Origin: Aquimarina sp. AU58
GTDB taxonomy: Bacteria; Bacteroidota; Bacteroidia; Flavobacteriales; Flavobacteriaceae
DNA: 64,000 nt
Assembly: GCF_900312745.1 (NCBI RefSeq)
Contig: NZ_OMPD01000014.1
Span: forward strand, 434,001-498,000
Direction of reading: 5' to 3'
The notes under the pieces were generated by a model, which was given only the letters and a program-made list of their open reading frames with translations, was not told where the DNA came from and did no database searches. The translations under genes and the position numbers were made by a program. This document shows positions 18,644 through 29,200 of the stretch, piece after piece (the first letter of the stretch is position 1; each line of letters opens with the position of its first letter).

Positions 18644-19111
18644 TTACCAGGTTTTGTATGGCTTTTTACTTAATTGAGAATTATAATATCTTCTATCACC
18701 TGTAACTTCTTTTCCTAACCAATCTGGTTTTAGGAATGTTTCATTTTCATTGTCTAATTCAATTTCGGCTATGATGAGATCTTTGTTTTCTCCAAAGAAT
18801 TCATCGACTTCGTAAATGTGATTTCCCAGAGGGATTTCATATCGTATTTTTTCTATAATTCCTTTTTCACATAAAAGCATTAATTGCTCTGCATCTGATA
18901 CATCGATTTCTTTTTCCCATTCAAATCGTGAAGTCCCCGAAGTATTACCAATTCCTTTTACGGTGATAAAGGCATATTCTCCTCTGATTCGTATACGAAC
19001 TGTTCGTACTGGATCGGTATTTAGAAATCCCTGTATGATGCGAGTACTTTTTTGTGCTTCATTTTTAAATGTTTGAGAGGTAACCAGGAATTTACGTTCG
19101 ATTTCAATCAT
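18644..19111 (-). CDS. CYTH domain protein (triphosphate tunnel metalloenzyme)
   Basis: A 155-residue single-domain protein that opens with the family signature MIEIERKFLV (ExExK), which coordinates the metal and triphosphate. Other tunnel residues are visible: 'RIIQGFLNTDPVRTVRIRIRG', 'AFITVKGIG', 'RFEWEKEID', 'IRYEIPLG', 'YEVDEFFGENKDLIIAEIEL' and 'GKEVTGDRRYYNSQLS'. The family includes tripolyphosphatases and thiamine triphosphatases; bacterial stand-alone forms of this length most often hydrolyse inorganic tripolyphosphate. It is divergent from the polymerase gene 71 bases away. Confidence 0.9.
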   Translation of the reverse strand: MIEIERKFLVTSQTFKNEAQKSTRIIQGFLNTDPVRTVRIRIRGEYAFITVKGIGNTSGTSRFEWEKEIDVSDAEQLMLLCEKGIIEKIRYEIPLGNHIYEVDEFFGENKDLIIAEIELDNENETFLKPDWLGKEVTGDRRYYNSQLSKKPYKTW

Positions 19112-19182
19112 GATTAATTATTCGATTATTTCAGACGATGTAGAAATGTTTTATAATCAGAGATAAAGATATTATAATTTGA

Positions 19183-20316
19183 ATGATCAATATCTATTAT
19201 TTTTGTAAAGTGGAAGAGTTGGGTACATATAGAAAAATCATACATGTCGATATGGATGCATTCTATGCTTCGGTAGAACAATTGGATAATCCCGAACTTA
19301 GAGGAAAGCCGTTAGCCGTTGGCGGCGGTGGAAAACGAGGAGTGGTTAGTGCAGCCAGTTATGAAGCCCGAGTATTTGGTGTGCGATCTGCTATGCCTGG
19401 TTTTAAAGCAAGAAAACTTTGTCCTGATCTGATTTTTGTTCGACCTCGATTTGATCGGTATCAAGAAATTTCTTCTCGAATCAGGAAAATATTTTTTGAG
19501 TATACAGATTTGGTAGAGCCTTTATCACTGGATGAGGCTTATCTGGATGTTACCGAGAATAAAAAAGGCAATCCCAGTGCAACACTTATTGCTCAGGAAA
19601 TTAGAAAACAGATTTTTGATGAGATAGGATTAACTGCTTCTGCAGGAATATCGATTAATAAATTTATTGCCAAAGTAGCAAGTGACTATAATAAACCTAA
19701 CGGACAAAAAACAGTAAACCCCGAAGAAGTAATTGAGTTTCTGGAAGGTCTGGATGTTAAAAAATTCTATGGAGTAGGTAAAGTCACCCAGGCTAAAATG
19801 TATCAAATGGGGATTTATACCGGTAAAGATTTAAAATTAAAATCAGAAGAGTTTCTTACTCAGCATTTTGGTAAATCAGGAGGGCACTACTACCGTATTG
19901 TACGAGGAATTCATTTAAGCGAGGTAAAACCCAACCGTGAGCGTAAATCCCTGGCAGCAGAACGTACTTTTAGCGAAAATATAGCTTCAGAAATCTATAT
20001 GCTCGAGCGATTAGAAAGTATTGCAGAAGAGCTTCAAAAACGTCTTAAACGAAGCAAAGTTGCCGGTAGAACGGTGACTCTAAAAATAAGATATAGTGAT
20101 TTTACGCTACAGACCCGTAGTAAAACATTGCCTTATTTTGTAAGTGATACCAATATCTTATTAGAAACCGCAAAAGAGTTGTTGTATCAGGATAAGATGA
20201 AGGATTCTGTTCGATTATTAGGGATTTCACTATCTAATCTCAATACAGGTAAGGAGAAGAAAAAAGAAAAGGAAAAAGAAGAAGTAGAGATTATTCAGTT
20301 ACGATTTGATTTTTAA
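19183..20316 (+). CDS. dinB: DNA polymerase IV (Y-family)
   Basis: 377 residues with catalytic motifs VDMDAFYASVEQ and PLSLDEAYLDVT, the helix-hairpin-helix region ('FYGVGKVTQAKMYQMGI'), and the little-finger domain ('RKSLAAERTFSEN...AGRTVTLKIRYSDF'). The enzyme performs error-prone translesion synthesis. The first ~15 residues (MINIYYFCKVEELGT) precede the usual family start, so the true start may be a codon further in; no better ATG lies before HVDMDAF. The tail is Lys/Glu-rich (KEKKKEKEKEEVE) and ends with 'QLRFDF', a plausible beta-clamp-binding motif. Confidence 0.94.
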   Translation: MINIYYFCKVEELGTYRKIIHVDMDAFYASVEQLDNPELRGKPLAVGGGGKRGVVSAASYEARVFGVRSAMPGFKARKLCPDLIFVRPRFDRYQEISSRIRKIFFEYTDLVEPLSLDEAYLDVTENKKGNPSATLIAQEIRKQIFDEIGLTASAGISINKFIAKVASDYNKPNGQKTVNPEEVIEFLEGLDVKKFYGVGKVTQAKMYQMGIYTGKDLKLKSEEFLTQHFGKSGGHYYRIVRGIHLSEVKPNRERKSLAAERTFSENIASEIYMLERLESIAEELQKRLKRSKVAGRTVTLKIRYSDFTLQTRSKTLPYFVSDTNILLETAKELLYQDKMKDSVRLLGISLSNLNTGKEKKKEKEKEEVEIIQLRFDF

Positions 20317-20433
20317 AACTATATTGAGAATAACTTTTTTAGCATAAAAATCACTATTCTCGGTAGTCCTACTAAACTTACCGAAGTACAATTCTTCTTT
20401 TAGTCGAATCACTCGAATGGATATAATTTTAGA

Positions 20434-21579
20434 TCAAATCTCGCACAAAATATCTGCGGCTCGTTTTAACGTTTCTTCGGTTTTAGCAAAGCAAAACCGT
20501 AGTACTTTATCGTCTTTTTGATTTAAGTTAAAAACGGATACCGGGATAGATGCAATTTTATATTCTTTGGTTAACCTTTCAGCGAAAGCTACATCATTTT
20601 CATCAGTAATAGCAGAATAATCTAATACCTGAAAATAAGTTCCTGATGCAGGAATAAACTTAAAACGAGAATCGGTAATCATAGATAGGAAAAAATCCCG
20701 TTTTTGCTGATAAAAATCCGGAAGGGAAAGATAATGCTCCGGAACTTTTAAATATTCGGCCAAGGCATATTGCATAGGATGACTACTAGAAAAAACATTA
20801 AATTGATGCACTTTTCTAAATTCTGTCATTAATTCTTTTGGAGCCAGGCAATACCCCATTTTCCAACCGGTAGTATGAAATGTCTTTCCGAAAGAAGCAG
20901 TAATAAAAGCACGTTCGGCTAGTCCGGGAAATAATGCAGCACTTTGATGTTTCTGATCATCAAAAATGATGTGCTCATAAACTTCATCACTCAATAAAAT
21001 GATATCTGTGTTCTTAATTAGTTTTTCTAACTGAAGCATATCTTCTTTTGATAAAATACTACCACTGGGATTATGAGGTGTGTTAATAATGATCATTTTG
21101 GTTTTGGAAGTGATTTTAGAAGCCACTTCTTGCCAATCAACGCTAAAATTAGGAGCAGTTAATTGAACTGGAACGATTGTTCCTCCATATAATTTGATTG
21201 ATGGTTCATACGAATCATAGGCAGGTTTAAATATAATTACCTCATCCCCAGGATGTATAAAAGCCGAAATAATAGTAAAAATTGCCTGTGTAGCACCAGA
21301 GGTTATCGTAATATCGGTTTCGGGATGATAATGACTGCCGTATAGCGCGTTGGTTTTTTTAGTTATAACTTCTCTTAAAGAAAGCGATCCAGGCATTGGC
21401 GCATATTGATTATACCCGTTTTGCATGGCCCGAGTTACCAAATTAATTAGTTCTGGACTTGCTTCAAAATTAGGAAAACCCTGAGACAGATTTAACGCTT
21501 CATGTTTATGAGCTAATTGACTCATTACTGTGAATATGGTAGTTGAAACCTCTGGAAGTTTGGAATTGATATTTTGCAT
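20434..21579 (-). CDS. PLP aminotransferase class I/II, methionine/kynurenine aminotransferase type
   Basis: 381 residues with the fold type I aminotransferase features: 'LNLSQGFPNFEASPEL' and 'GYNQYAPMPGSLSLREVI' at the N-terminus, the PLP-ring Asp/Tyr region 'LLSDEVYEHIIFDD', and the Schiff-base Lys in ASFGKTFHTTGWKMGY. The C-terminal Arg for the substrate carboxylate lies in 'LRFCFAKTEETL'. It most resembles YbdL-type methionine aminotransferases, which also act on aromatic amino acids. Convergent with dinB; the 117-base gap has weak hairpins only. Confidence 0.9.
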   Translation of the reverse strand: MQNINSKLPEVSTTIFTVMSQLAHKHEALNLSQGFPNFEASPELINLVTRAMQNGYNQYAPMPGSLSLREVITKKTNALYGSHYHPETDITITSGATQAIFTIISAFIHPGDEVIIFKPAYDSYEPSIKLYGGTIVPVQLTAPNFSVDWQEVASKITSKTKMIIINTPHNPSGSILSKEDMLQLEKLIKNTDIILLSDEVYEHIIFDDQKHQSAALFPGLAERAFITASFGKTFHTTGWKMGYCLAPKELMTEFRKVHQFNVFSSSHPMQYALAEYLKVPEHYLSLPDFYQQKRDFFLSMITDSRFKFIPASGTYFQVLDYSAITDENDVAFAERLTKEYKIASIPVSVFNLNQKDDKVLRFCFAKTEETLKRAADILCEI

Positions 21580-21727
21580 AAGGTAAAATTAGCATAATTG
21601 TAAAAAAAAGCGTTGTTTTTTGTTTAAAGTTAATACTGTATTTCAAACGTTTTAGTGCTTAGCGATAAACAAAGCCTCTTTCTTTTTTATATTCATTATA
21701 AATAGCGAAATAAACCCAAGGTAAAGC

Positions 21728-21758
21728 TTGGCTAAAAAAGCATTGAACCCTATTTTTG
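21728..21758 (+). promoter_or_regulatory. sdh promoter
   Basis: A Bacteroidetes-type promoter: TTG at 21728-21730 and a perfect TAnnTTTG box (TATTTTTG) at 21751-21758, 20 bases apart, 28 bases before the sdhC ATG. The -33 region sits in a small palindrome, CCAAG-GTAAAG-CTTGG (21716-21731). Confidence 0.7.
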
Positions 21759-21786
21759 CTTCACAACTAATTAAACATTTTAAATA

Positions 21787-22458
21787 ATGGGTGGATTGAT
21801 AAAATCTTCAATAGCTAGAAAAGTTGCGATGGCACTTTCAGGACTTTTCTTAGTTTTTTTCTTATTACAACACTTTACTATCAATTTTACTTCAATTTTC
21901 AGCGCTGATACGTTCAATGAGATATCTCATTTTATGGGTACAAATCCGTTAGTTCAATTTGTATTGCAACCTGTTTTAATTTTTGGAGTAGTGTTTCATT
22001 TTGTGATGGGGTTTGTATTAGAAATCAAAAACAAAAATGCCAGAGCGGTTAAGTATGCAAAATATAATGGAGGAGCTAACGCTTCTTGGATGTCTAGAAA
22101 TATGATTTATTCTGGATTAGTGATTCTTGCATTTTTAGGATTACATTTCTATGATTTTTGGGTTCCGGAAATAGTACATAAATATGTAGAGTTTGCTCCA
22201 GAGGATCCTACACGATATTATCATGAATTGACTGAAAAGTTTGAAAGCCATATTCGTACGATATTATATGTGCTTTCTTTTGTGTTTTTGGCATTGCATT
22301 TATGGCATGGGTTTGCGTCTTCGTTTCAATCCGTAGGATTTAATAATAAATACTCGGTAGCAGCAACTAAATTTGCTAAGGTGTTTGCAATTGTAATTCC
22401 TTTAGGTTTTATAATTATTGCATTAACACTTCATCTTAATTATGTGCTAAATCATTAA
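21787..22458 (+). CDS. sdhC: Succinate dehydrogenase cytochrome b subunit
   Basis: 223 residues with five hydrophobic helices, the layout of the single-subunit (type B, diheme) membrane anchor used by Bacteroidetes and epsilonproteobacteria. Candidate heme-ligand histidines are in 'LLQHFTIN', 'VVFHFVMGF', 'GLHFYDF' and 'LALHLWHGF'. It anchors the SdhA-SdhB dimer and passes electrons to or from menaquinone. It is first in an operon with sdhA (13-base gap) and sdhB. Confidence 0.95.
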   Translation: MGGLIKSSIARKVAMALSGLFLVFFLLQHFTINFTSIFSADTFNEISHFMGTNPLVQFVLQPVLIFGVVFHFVMGFVLEIKNKNARAVKYAKYNGGANASWMSRNMIYSGLVILAFLGLHFYDFWVPEIVHKYVEFAPEDPTRYYHELTEKFESHIRTILYVLSFVFLALHLWHGFASSFQSVGFNNKYSVAATKFAKVFAIVIPLGFIIIALTLHLNYVLNH

Positions 22459-22471
22459 AAACACCACTATT

Positions 22472-24487
22472 ATGTCAATTTTAGATTCTAAAATACCTGA
22501 AGGTCCACTGGCAGATAAGTGGACAAATTATAAAAATAAAATTAACCTGGTTAACCCTGCGAATAAACGAAATATAGATGTTATCGTTGTTGGTACAGGA
22601 TTAGCAGGAGGAAGTGCGGCTGCTACATTGGCCGAGCTTGGATATAATGTAAAAACATTCTGTTATCAGGATTCTCCTCGTCGTGCACATTCGATTGCAG
22701 CACAAGGAGGAATTAACGCAGCAAAAAACTATCAGGGCGACGGTGATTCTGATTACCGGTTGTTTTATGATACCGTAAAAGGAGGAGATTATCGTTCTAG
22801 AGAGGCTAATGTATATCGATTGGCTGAAGTTTCAGGAAATATTATCGATCAGTGTGTAGCACAAGGAGTTCCTTTTGCACGCGAATATGGCGGATTGTTA
22901 GATAACCGTTCTTTTGGAGGGGTATTAGTATCTCGTACATTTTATGCCAAAGGACAAACAGGGCAGCAATTACTTCTAGGAGCATATTCTGCAATGAATC
23001 GCCAGATTAACAGAGGAAAAATACAAGCTTTTAACCGTCACGAAATGTTAGATTTAGTGAAGATTGATGGAAAAGCTCGTGGAATTATTGCTCGTGATCT
23101 GGTTACAGGAGAAATAGAACGTCATTCTGCTCACGCCGTGGTATTGGCTAGTGGTGGGTACGGAAATGTATTCTTCTTAAGTACCAATGCAATGGGGAGT
23201 AACGTAATGGCAGCGTGGAGAGCACACCGTAGAGGAGCTTTTTTTGCGAATCCTTGTTATACCCAGATTCATCCAACTTGTATACCTGTATCGGGAGATC
23301 ATCAGTCTAAATTAACGTTGATGTCTGAGTCACTGCGTAACGATGGACGTATATGGGTACCAAAAAGAAAGGAAGATGTAGAAGCAATACGTGAAGGTAA
23401 ATTAAAACCAACACAGTTATCAGAAGAAGAAAGAGATTACTATCTCGAACGTCGCTATCCAGCTTTTGGTAATCTGGTACCACGTGATGTAGCTTCGAGA
23501 GCAGCAAAAGAACGTTGTGATGCCGGTTTTGGAGTGAATAAAACAGGAGAAGCTGTATATCTGGATTTCGCATCAGCGATCCAACGATACGGAAAAGAAA
23601 AAGCAATGACTTCGGGTATGCATAACCCTTCTAAGGAAGAAATTACGAAGATGGGAGAGGAAGTTATCGAAAGTAAATATGGAAATCTATTTCAGATGTA
23701 TGAAAAGATTGTAGATGAAAATCCATATAAATCTCCGATGATGATCTACCCTGCAGTACATTATACGATGGGAGGTCTTTGGGTTGATTATAACTTACAA
23801 ACCACCATACCAGGATGCTATGCTGCAGGAGAAGCCAATTTCTCTGATCACGGTGCAAACCGCCTTGGTGCATCAGCATTGATGCAAGGGCTAGCAGACG
23901 GATATTTTGTGTTGCCATATACGATTGGGGATTATTTATCTAGTGATATTCGAACAGGAAAAATCCCAACAGATACACCAGAGTTTGATCAAGCCGAAAA
24001 AGAAGTGAAAGATCGAATCGAGAAGTTAATGGGTGGATCAGGAGAACATTCTGTAGATTATTACCATAAGAAATTAGGTAAAATCATGTGGAATAAATGT
24101 GGAATGTCTCGTAATGAGAAAGAGCTAAAAGAAGCTATCGAAGAAATCGCAGTACTACGTGAGGACTTTTGGAAAAATGTAAAAGTTCCGGGAACGGTTA
24201 ATAGTATGAATCCAGAACTGGAAAAAGCAGGAAGAGTAGCTGATTTCTTAGAATTAGGAGAATTATTTGCCAAAGATGCATTAAATCGAAATGAATCTTG
24301 TGGAGGACATTTTAGAGAAGAATCTGTAGAGCAATCTGGAGAACAAAAAGGAGAAGCTCTTAGAGATGATAAAAACTTTAAGTATGTAGCAGCGTGGGAG
24401 TATAAAGGAGAACCTAAAGATGCACAACTCCATAAAGAAGACCTGGTCTTCGAAAATATTGAATTAAAAACACGTTCTTATAAATAA
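22472..24487 (+). CDS. sdhA: Succinate dehydrogenase/fumarate reductase flavoprotein subunit
   Basis: 671 residues, the longer size usual for Bacteroidetes. The Rossmann nucleotide-binding stretch is [22 protein letters not shown]. The histidine that covalently carries FAD is His73 ([16 protein letters not shown]). Substrate-site motifs '[12 protein letters not shown]' and '[15 protein letters not shown]' and the late '[17 protein letters not shown]' are present. It oxidises succinate to fumarate in the citric acid cycle, or the reverse. Middle gene of sdhCAB. Confidence 0.97.
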   Translation: MSILDSKIPEGPLADKWTNYKNKINLVNPANKRNIDVIVVGTGLAGGSAAATLAELGYNVKTFCYQDSPRRAHSIAAQGGINAAKNYQGDGDSDYRLFYDTVKGGDYRSREANVYRLAEVSGNIIDQCVAQGVPFAREYGGLLDNRSFGGVLVSRTFYAKGQTGQQLLLGAYSAMNRQINRGKIQAFNRHEMLDLVKIDGKARGIIARDLVTGEIERHSAHAVVLASGGYGNVFFLSTNAMGSNVMAAWRAHRRGAFFANPCYTQIHPTCIPVSGDHQSKLTLMSESLRNDGRIWVPKRKEDVEAIREGKLKPTQLSEEERDYYLERRYPAFGNLVPRDVASRAAKERCDAGFGVNKTGEAVYLDFASAIQRYGKEKAMTSGMHNPSKEEITKMGEEVIESKYGNLFQMYEKIVDENPYKSPMMIYPAVHYTMGGLWVDYNLQTTIPGCYAAGEANFSDHGANRLGASALMQGLADGYFVLPYTIGDYLSSDIRTGKIPTDTPEFDQAEKEVKDRIEKLMGGSGEHSVDYYHKKLGKIMWNKCGMSRNEKELKEAIEEIAVLREDFWKNVKVPGTVNSMNPELEKAGRVADFLELGELFAKDALNRNESCGGHFREESVEQSGEQKGEALRDDKNFKYVAAWEYKGEPKDAQLHKEDLVFENIELKTRSYK

Positions 24488-24493
24488 AAAGCT

Positions 24494-25240
24494 ATGAATC
24501 TTACATTAAAAATATGGCGTCAAAGTGATGCTAATTCCAAAGGAAAGTTAGTAGACTATAAAATTTCTGGAATAGAAGGAGACATGTCTTTTTTAGAAAT
24601 GTTAGACGTGTTAAATGAAGACTTGATCAATAAAGGAGAAGAGCCTGTAGTTTTTGATCACGATTGTAGAGAAGGGATCTGCGGTGCTTGTTCATTACAG
24701 ATCAATGGAGAACCTCATGGGCCAGACCGTTTGATAACTACCTGTCAATTACATATGCGTAAGTTTAATGATGGAGATACGATCTATATAGAACCATTTA
24801 GAGCTAAAGCATTCCCGGTAGTAAAGGATTTAATGGTAGATCGTTCTTCTTTTGAGCGTATACAGCAGGCAGGAGGATATATTTCTGTTAATACTTCGGG
24901 AAATACACAAGATGCAAATGCTATCCCTATTCGTAAAGAAGATGCAGACGAGGCTATGGATGCAGCAACCTGTATTGGTTGTGGTGCTTGTGTAGCAGCT
25001 TGTAAAAATGCCTCGGCAATGCTATTTACTTCGGCTAAAGTTTCGCAATTTGCGTTGCTACCACAAGGTCAGGTAGAAGCTACAGAACGTGTACTGGCAA
25101 TGGTAAACCAAATGGATGAAGAAGGATTTGGTAACTGTACTAATACAGGTGCCTGTGAAATTGAGTGTCCTAAAGGAATATCATTAGAAAATATAGCACG
25201 TATGAATCGTGAATATTTAAAAGCAAGTATGAAAGGATAG
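24494..25240 (+). CDS. sdhB: Succinate dehydrogenase/fumarate reductase iron-sulfur subunit
   Basis: 248 residues with three cluster-binding sites in order: [2Fe-2S] in [13 protein letters not shown] plus a following TTC, [4Fe-4S] in [11 protein letters not shown], and a [3Fe-4S] or second cubane site in [14 protein letters not shown]. It relays electrons between the SdhA flavin and the cytochrome b subunit. It starts 6 bases after the sdhA stop and the operon ends in a strong terminator 27 bases later. Confidence 0.97.
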   Translation: MNLTLKIWRQSDANSKGKLVDYKISGIEGDMSFLEMLDVLNEDLINKGEEPVVFDHDCREGICGACSLQINGEPHGPDRLITTCQLHMRKFNDGDTIYIEPFRAKAFPVVKDLMVDRSSFERIQQAGGYISVNTSGNTQDANAIPIRKEDADEAMDAATCIGCGACVAACKNASAMLFTSAKVSQFALLPQGQVEATERVLAMVNQMDEEGFGNCTNTGACEIECPKGISLENIARMNREYLKASMKG

Positions 25241-25266
25241 TTATATTCGTTACAATTATAAAATAG

Positions 25267-25297
25267 AAACCGAAGTATATACTACTTCGGTTTTTTT
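25267..25297 (+). terminator. sdh operon terminator
   Basis: Perfect stem CCGAAGTA / TACTTCGG (25270-25277, 25283-25290) flanked by AAA and followed by seven T. The next ~180 bases to the M28 gene hold nothing I can identify. Confidence 0.9.
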
Positions 25298-25480
25298 ATT
25301 GCATAATTTTTTCAAAATATTGATAATAAGCTGTTTCGTAGTAATTATTGGTCTCAATTGGCTGTTTTTAAGCATTTAAAGTTAGATTTAAGCCAGTTTC
25401 TTCATGAACGGGGGAGTAATCTTTTAAATCTTCAAAAAATAGACATATGCCCACCAGAATCATATTTTTGAGTATCGCGT

Positions 25481-27874
25481 TTATTCATTTATTTCTTGAG
25501 TTTGGATAGGTGTATTATCCAGTATGAGTGTGGTATCAATTTTTTTCTCCTGATATTCTTCTATTGCAAAACCTTTTTTGATAACTACAGCATCATTTAT
25601 TACAAATGGTTTGGGCATCATATTTTTATTTCTCGAAGGGATTGAGAAATGTTCATTGGTAAGTAAGTCATAAGAAGATTCATATAACACAAATTTTGGT
25701 AGTGAGTCCTTATGAAACTGCATTTGTAATTCTAACGGTTGATTTTTACTTACATGATATGTAAGCAGGTTCTGACTCCATCTTTTTGTAAATGCATTGT
25801 AGGTCTTACCATTAGAGTAATCAAAATCTACTGCGGTTTCACCATTAACTCGTAAAGCATTAAAATTAAACAGGGTTTCGGTATATAAATCAACTCTTTG
25901 GATATCTCGTTGAGGAGCAATACATAACTCCAGATGTCTCAGGTTTCCGATTATAGTATCTTTACTAATGTCTAATTTTGGTTGTCTTATGCTTTTGATA
26001 GGAGCTTGATTGGCATAAGCAAAAGATCTTCGATATTTACTTTGTAGTGTGTTTACATTATAAGTTTCGGCAATGTTTTCTTCTGGGTTAATATAATTTT
26101 GTGTCCATGAATCAAGAATATTATCATAAGAAGCCCACACGGCCTTATTTTGATCAGCATCTAAGATGTAGACAAGACTATTAGGTTTTTGCCTTTTTTC
26201 TGTAAAATCTGATTTTATATGAGCAGCAATAAAGAAGACTAGACTTAGAAGGAGGCATAAATTACCAAATAAATTTTTTCTTTGATAAAACCCAAAAATA
26301 GGGATTAAAACACCAAATAATAGAACCGACAAGACAGAAGAAACAAAAAGGATTTTTAAGCCCAAAGCTACAGGAAAAGCCGCAATAAAAGGAGATATAA
26401 TAAAGATAGCAGGTAACGCCAAAACAACCATTAATACTGAATTAGGTCTTTTTTGTCGAATAAGAACAACTAATGATATCAATCCAAATAATACGACAAT
26501 TATAAAATAACTGGCACCTTTAAGGTATAAAGCCGCCATAGTACAAATAACCAACCAAATAAACAATGGCCCTATAAGTAAACTGGCTTGATTTTTACTT
26601 TTACTAAGTTTGGCATATACTTTAAAACAAATAGCAATTGATAATAATACAAAAACGGTGATATATTGATAACCATTATACGTAAACCCATGTTGAATTT
26701 CATTATAATGAGGATAGATGATCTTAATCAGTTGCCATCCACCAAAAGTTAATCCTCCTGCAAATATCAGGCATAAAAGAAAAGCACCTAATCCTATTAA
26801 AGCTTCTTTGAAATCTATTCGATATGCAAATTTTCCGTAAAAAATTAGTACTATAAATAAGATAATTGCAATAATCAATAAAGCATATATCCAACTAAAA
26901 GGGTATTTAACAAGATTAAAAATCGGAGCATTAAAATAAATATAGTCCCGATCAGACTTAAGTACACTTAGGTCGACCTCAGAAAAGTAGGAAAGTAGAG
27001 GCATTAAGTAACTTCCTTGATGTTGCAATGTGCTTAGATCTAGATTTTGCCATGTGTCATTGGCAGTATGGTAATCAAAGTGGTCATCTATAAACGCAAA
27101 ATTGAAGCCTTCGATATCTCCTTGTTTTCTTAAAACCGTAAGATCGGTATCGTTAGGTAGCATTTTATAAATACTATACGCAAGAGAATTAGTAACAGGA
27201 TATTTTGCACCAGCTTTAGAGAATTCGCTAATCATTTTTCCATTCTTACCATTAGTTTCTATAAGCATATAAGAATTACCACCACTTCCTCTGGCTTCAA
27301 AATTAAGAGCAAGTCCAACATCTTTGGCCCAGGGATGTTTTTTTACAAAAAGATCTGCTCCAATAAGCCCGATTTCTTCTCCATCGGTAATACAAATGAT
27401 AATATCATTTTTAGGAACCTTATTTGTAGCCAAATACGCTCTGATTCCTTCAAGAATAGTTGCGACACCACTACCAGCATCACTAGCTCCGTATGAAGAA
27501 TGTGGCGAACTGTCATAATGAGACATAAGCACCAGCGACTTTGTAGAATTACTACCCTTAATCTTTGCAATGATATTTTTGGGTCTGCTTATTGCTCCTC
27601 CTTTAGAAATAGAAGTGCCTTCTTGAATTTCGGGTTGCAATCCTAGTTTTTTTAATTCATCCAGGATGTATGTTTTTGTTTCTTCATGTGCCGAACTACC
27701 GAGATAGTGAGATTGTTTAGAGATATTTTTTACATGTTCTAAAGCCCGAAGTGTAGAGAATTCCTGTTTAGAGGTCTTGAGATCTGTTATTTTTTGTGGT
27801 CTACTACTGTAAAATGTGTAAACTAATGAAATAAAAAGGAGGAGCAACGTAAGTAAAGAGGGAAACTTTCGCAT
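25481..27874 (-). CDS. M28 family membrane metallopeptidase
   Basis: I start at 27874 (MRKFPSLLTLLLLFISLVYTF, a signal anchor) rather than at an in-frame ATG at 27964 whose extra 30 residues look non-coding. The ~797-residue protein has an aminopeptidase-like M28 domain in residues 60-310 with zinc ligands in MSHYDSSP, GASDAGSG, TDGEEIGL, LNFEARGSG and DYHTANDTW. Then come about eight or nine transmembrane helices (about 335-580) and a C-terminal beta-rich extracytoplasmic domain. The architecture resembles eukaryotic ER metallopeptidase 1 (Fxna-like) proteins. It is probably an exopeptidase acting on peptides outside the cytoplasm. Confidence 0.9.
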   Translation of the reverse strand: MRKFPSLLTLLLLFISLVYTFYSSRPQKITDLKTSKQEFSTLRALEHVKNISKQSHYLGSSAHEETKTYILDELKKLGLQPEIQEGTSISKGGAISRPKNIIAKIKGSNSTKSLVLMSHYDSSPHSSYGASDAGSGVATILEGIRAYLATNKVPKNDIIICITDGEEIGLIGADLFVKKHPWAKDVGLALNFEARGSGGNSYMLIETNGKNGKMISEFSKAGAKYPVTNSLAYSIYKMLPNDTDLTVLRKQGDIEGFNFAFIDDHFDYHTANDTWQNLDLSTLQHQGSYLMPLLSYFSEVDLSVLKSDRDYIYFNAPIFNLVKYPFSWIYALLIIAIILFIVLIFYGKFAYRIDFKEALIGLGAFLLCLIFAGGLTFGGWQLIKIIYPHYNEIQHGFTYNGYQYITVFVLLSIAICFKVYAKLSKSKNQASLLIGPLFIWLVICTMAALYLKGASYFIIVVLFGLISLVVLIRQKRPNSVLMVVLALPAIFIISPFIAAFPVALGLKILFVSSVLSVLLFGVLIPIFGFYQRKNLFGNLCLLLSLVFFIAAHIKSDFTEKRQKPNSLVYILDADQNKAVWASYDNILDSWTQNYINPEENIAETYNVNTLQSKYRRSFAYANQAPIKSIRQPKLDISKDTIIGNLRHLELCIAPQRDIQRVDLYTETLFNFNALRVNGETAVDFDYSNGKTYNAFTKRWSQNLLTYHVSKNQPLELQMQFHKDSLPKFVLYESSYDLLTNEHFSIPSRNKNMMPKPFVINDAVVIKKGFAIEEYQEKKIDTTLILDNTPIQTQEINE

Positions 27875-28087
27875 GTGTGAATATTGGTTTAGGCTAAAGG
27901 TAAGAAATAAGCTACAATTATTAAAAATATACCTTCCGAAATGATACTTGATGATTTCATTCAATAGTTAAAAAATGATATAGTTAAAGGTATAAAAATT
28001 ACATTTTAATTACATTAAAATTAAAATCTAACTTGATTAAGTTATTGTAAATCACTATATTTAAGATTCACTAAATCACTAGATATT

Positions 28088-28558
28088 ATGGGAATAATCA
28101 GTTTTCAAGGAGCTCGCTCTAAGACGAAGAAGCAGGATGAGACACTAATAAAAGTCTCTGATTATATGACAAGAGATTTGATTACATTTAGTCCTGGTCA
28201 ACCAGTTATGGAGGTTATTGAGACATTAGTAAAGCATAAAATATCAGGAGGACCTGTGGTTGATGATAACAATCAATTATTAGGTATTATTTCTGAAGGC
28301 GATTGCATCAAACAATTAAATGAAAGCCGTTATTATAATATGCCTATTGAAGATACCAGAGTAGAAAAATTTATGGTTAAAGATGTAGAAACAATAGATG
28401 GTAATCTTAATATTTTTGATGCGGCCAACAAGTTTTTACAGACCAAAAGAAGACGTTTTCCTATTTTGGAAGATGGTAAGTTAGTTGGACAAATTAGCCA
28501 GAAAGATGTAATGAAAGCAGCATTAAAAATGAATAGCCAAAATTGGAGAAACCGGTAA
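28088..28558 (+). CDS. CBS-domain protein
   Basis: 156 residues with two CBS motifs: about 22-80 ('VSDYMTRDLITFSPGQPVMEVIETLVKHKISGGPVVDDNNQLLGIISEGDCIK') and 95-150 ('KFMVKDVETIDGNLNIFDAANKFLQTKRRRFPILEDGKLVGQISQKDVMKA'). Pairs of CBS domains form a Bateman module that binds adenosyl ligands such as AMP or ATP. No partner enzyme is fused or adjacent, so it is a stand-alone regulator. Divergent from the M28 gene. Confidence 0.92.
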   Translation: MGIISFQGARSKTKKQDETLIKVSDYMTRDLITFSPGQPVMEVIETLVKHKISGGPVVDDNNQLLGIISEGDCIKQLNESRYYNMPIEDTRVEKFMVKDVETIDGNLNIFDAANKFLQTKRRRFPILEDGKLVGQISQKDVMKAALKMNSQNWRNR

Positions 28559-28578
28559 CCAAATAATAATAGAAGCTA

Positions 28579-28627
28579 AGAATAACGGATGTTGTAACCT
28601 TTAGTTCTTATCAGATCCCGTTATTCT
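28579..28627. terminator. Possible convergent terminator hairpin
   Basis: AGAATAACGG (28579-28588) pairs with CCGTTATTCT (28618-28627) across a 29-base loop. The right arm overlaps the 3' end of the PNPOx-like gene. There is no clear T-run, so the role is uncertain. Confidence 0.35.
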
Positions 28628-29155
28628 AGTTTCGAAACCATCAATACTAACAGCATTCTTTTCTTTTCGATAATTCTCTAGTCGCTCCTCTCCTTGTTTT
28701 TCGGACCAGGATTTTAATTGTGTTCTTTCTTCTTTAAAATCCATAAACGGAACAGCATATCCACAAGAGGTTTGTACCATATCTACATGCATTTCAATAA
28801 TTTGTCTTGAACCTACGATCTTAGGAAATAAATGAATATAATTATGATAAGTTTCATCTTGTTTATGAAATATGCTGGCAGTTCCGTAAAGTCTTAAGAT
28901 TAAAGGTTTTCCTTCAAAAGCACAGAATAGAATGGTCATTCTATTATTTTTTATGACATGGGCAGCAGTTTCGTTTCCACTTCCTGTAAGATTTAACCAT
29001 ACAATTTTGTTTGGTCCAATAACCCGAAATGTATCCATTCCTTTAGGAGAAATATTAACCCGTCCTTTATTGGCTGCTGTTCCTACAAAGAAAATGTTTT
29101 GTTTTGCTATAAAATCTTTTAATTCTGAACTTATCTCTGTTAATATTTTTGCCAT
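28601..29155 (-). CDS. Pyridoxamine 5'-phosphate oxidase family protein
   Basis: 184 residues of the split-barrel flavin-binding fold: 'KDFIAKQNIFFVGTAANKGRVNISPKGMDTFRVIGPNKIVWLNLTGSGNETAAHVIKNNRMTILFCAFEGKPLILRLYGTA'. This matches the PNPOx-like group that binds FMN or F420 rather than the PdxH enzyme itself. The 'SCGYAVPFMDF' segment near the C-terminus is characteristic of this subgroup. Catalytic specificity cannot be given. Convergent with the CBS gene. Confidence 0.85.
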   Translation of the reverse strand: MAKILTEISSELKDFIAKQNIFFVGTAANKGRVNISPKGMDTFRVIGPNKIVWLNLTGSGNETAAHVIKNNRMTILFCAFEGKPLILRLYGTASIFHKQDETYHNYIHLFPKIVGSRQIIEMHVDMVQTSCGYAVPFMDFKEERTQLKSWSEKQGEERLENYRKEKNAVSIDGFETRITGSDKN

Positions 29156-29200
29156 TTTCTTATGATTATAACCTATTTTTAGTCAGAGAATAGGGTTAAT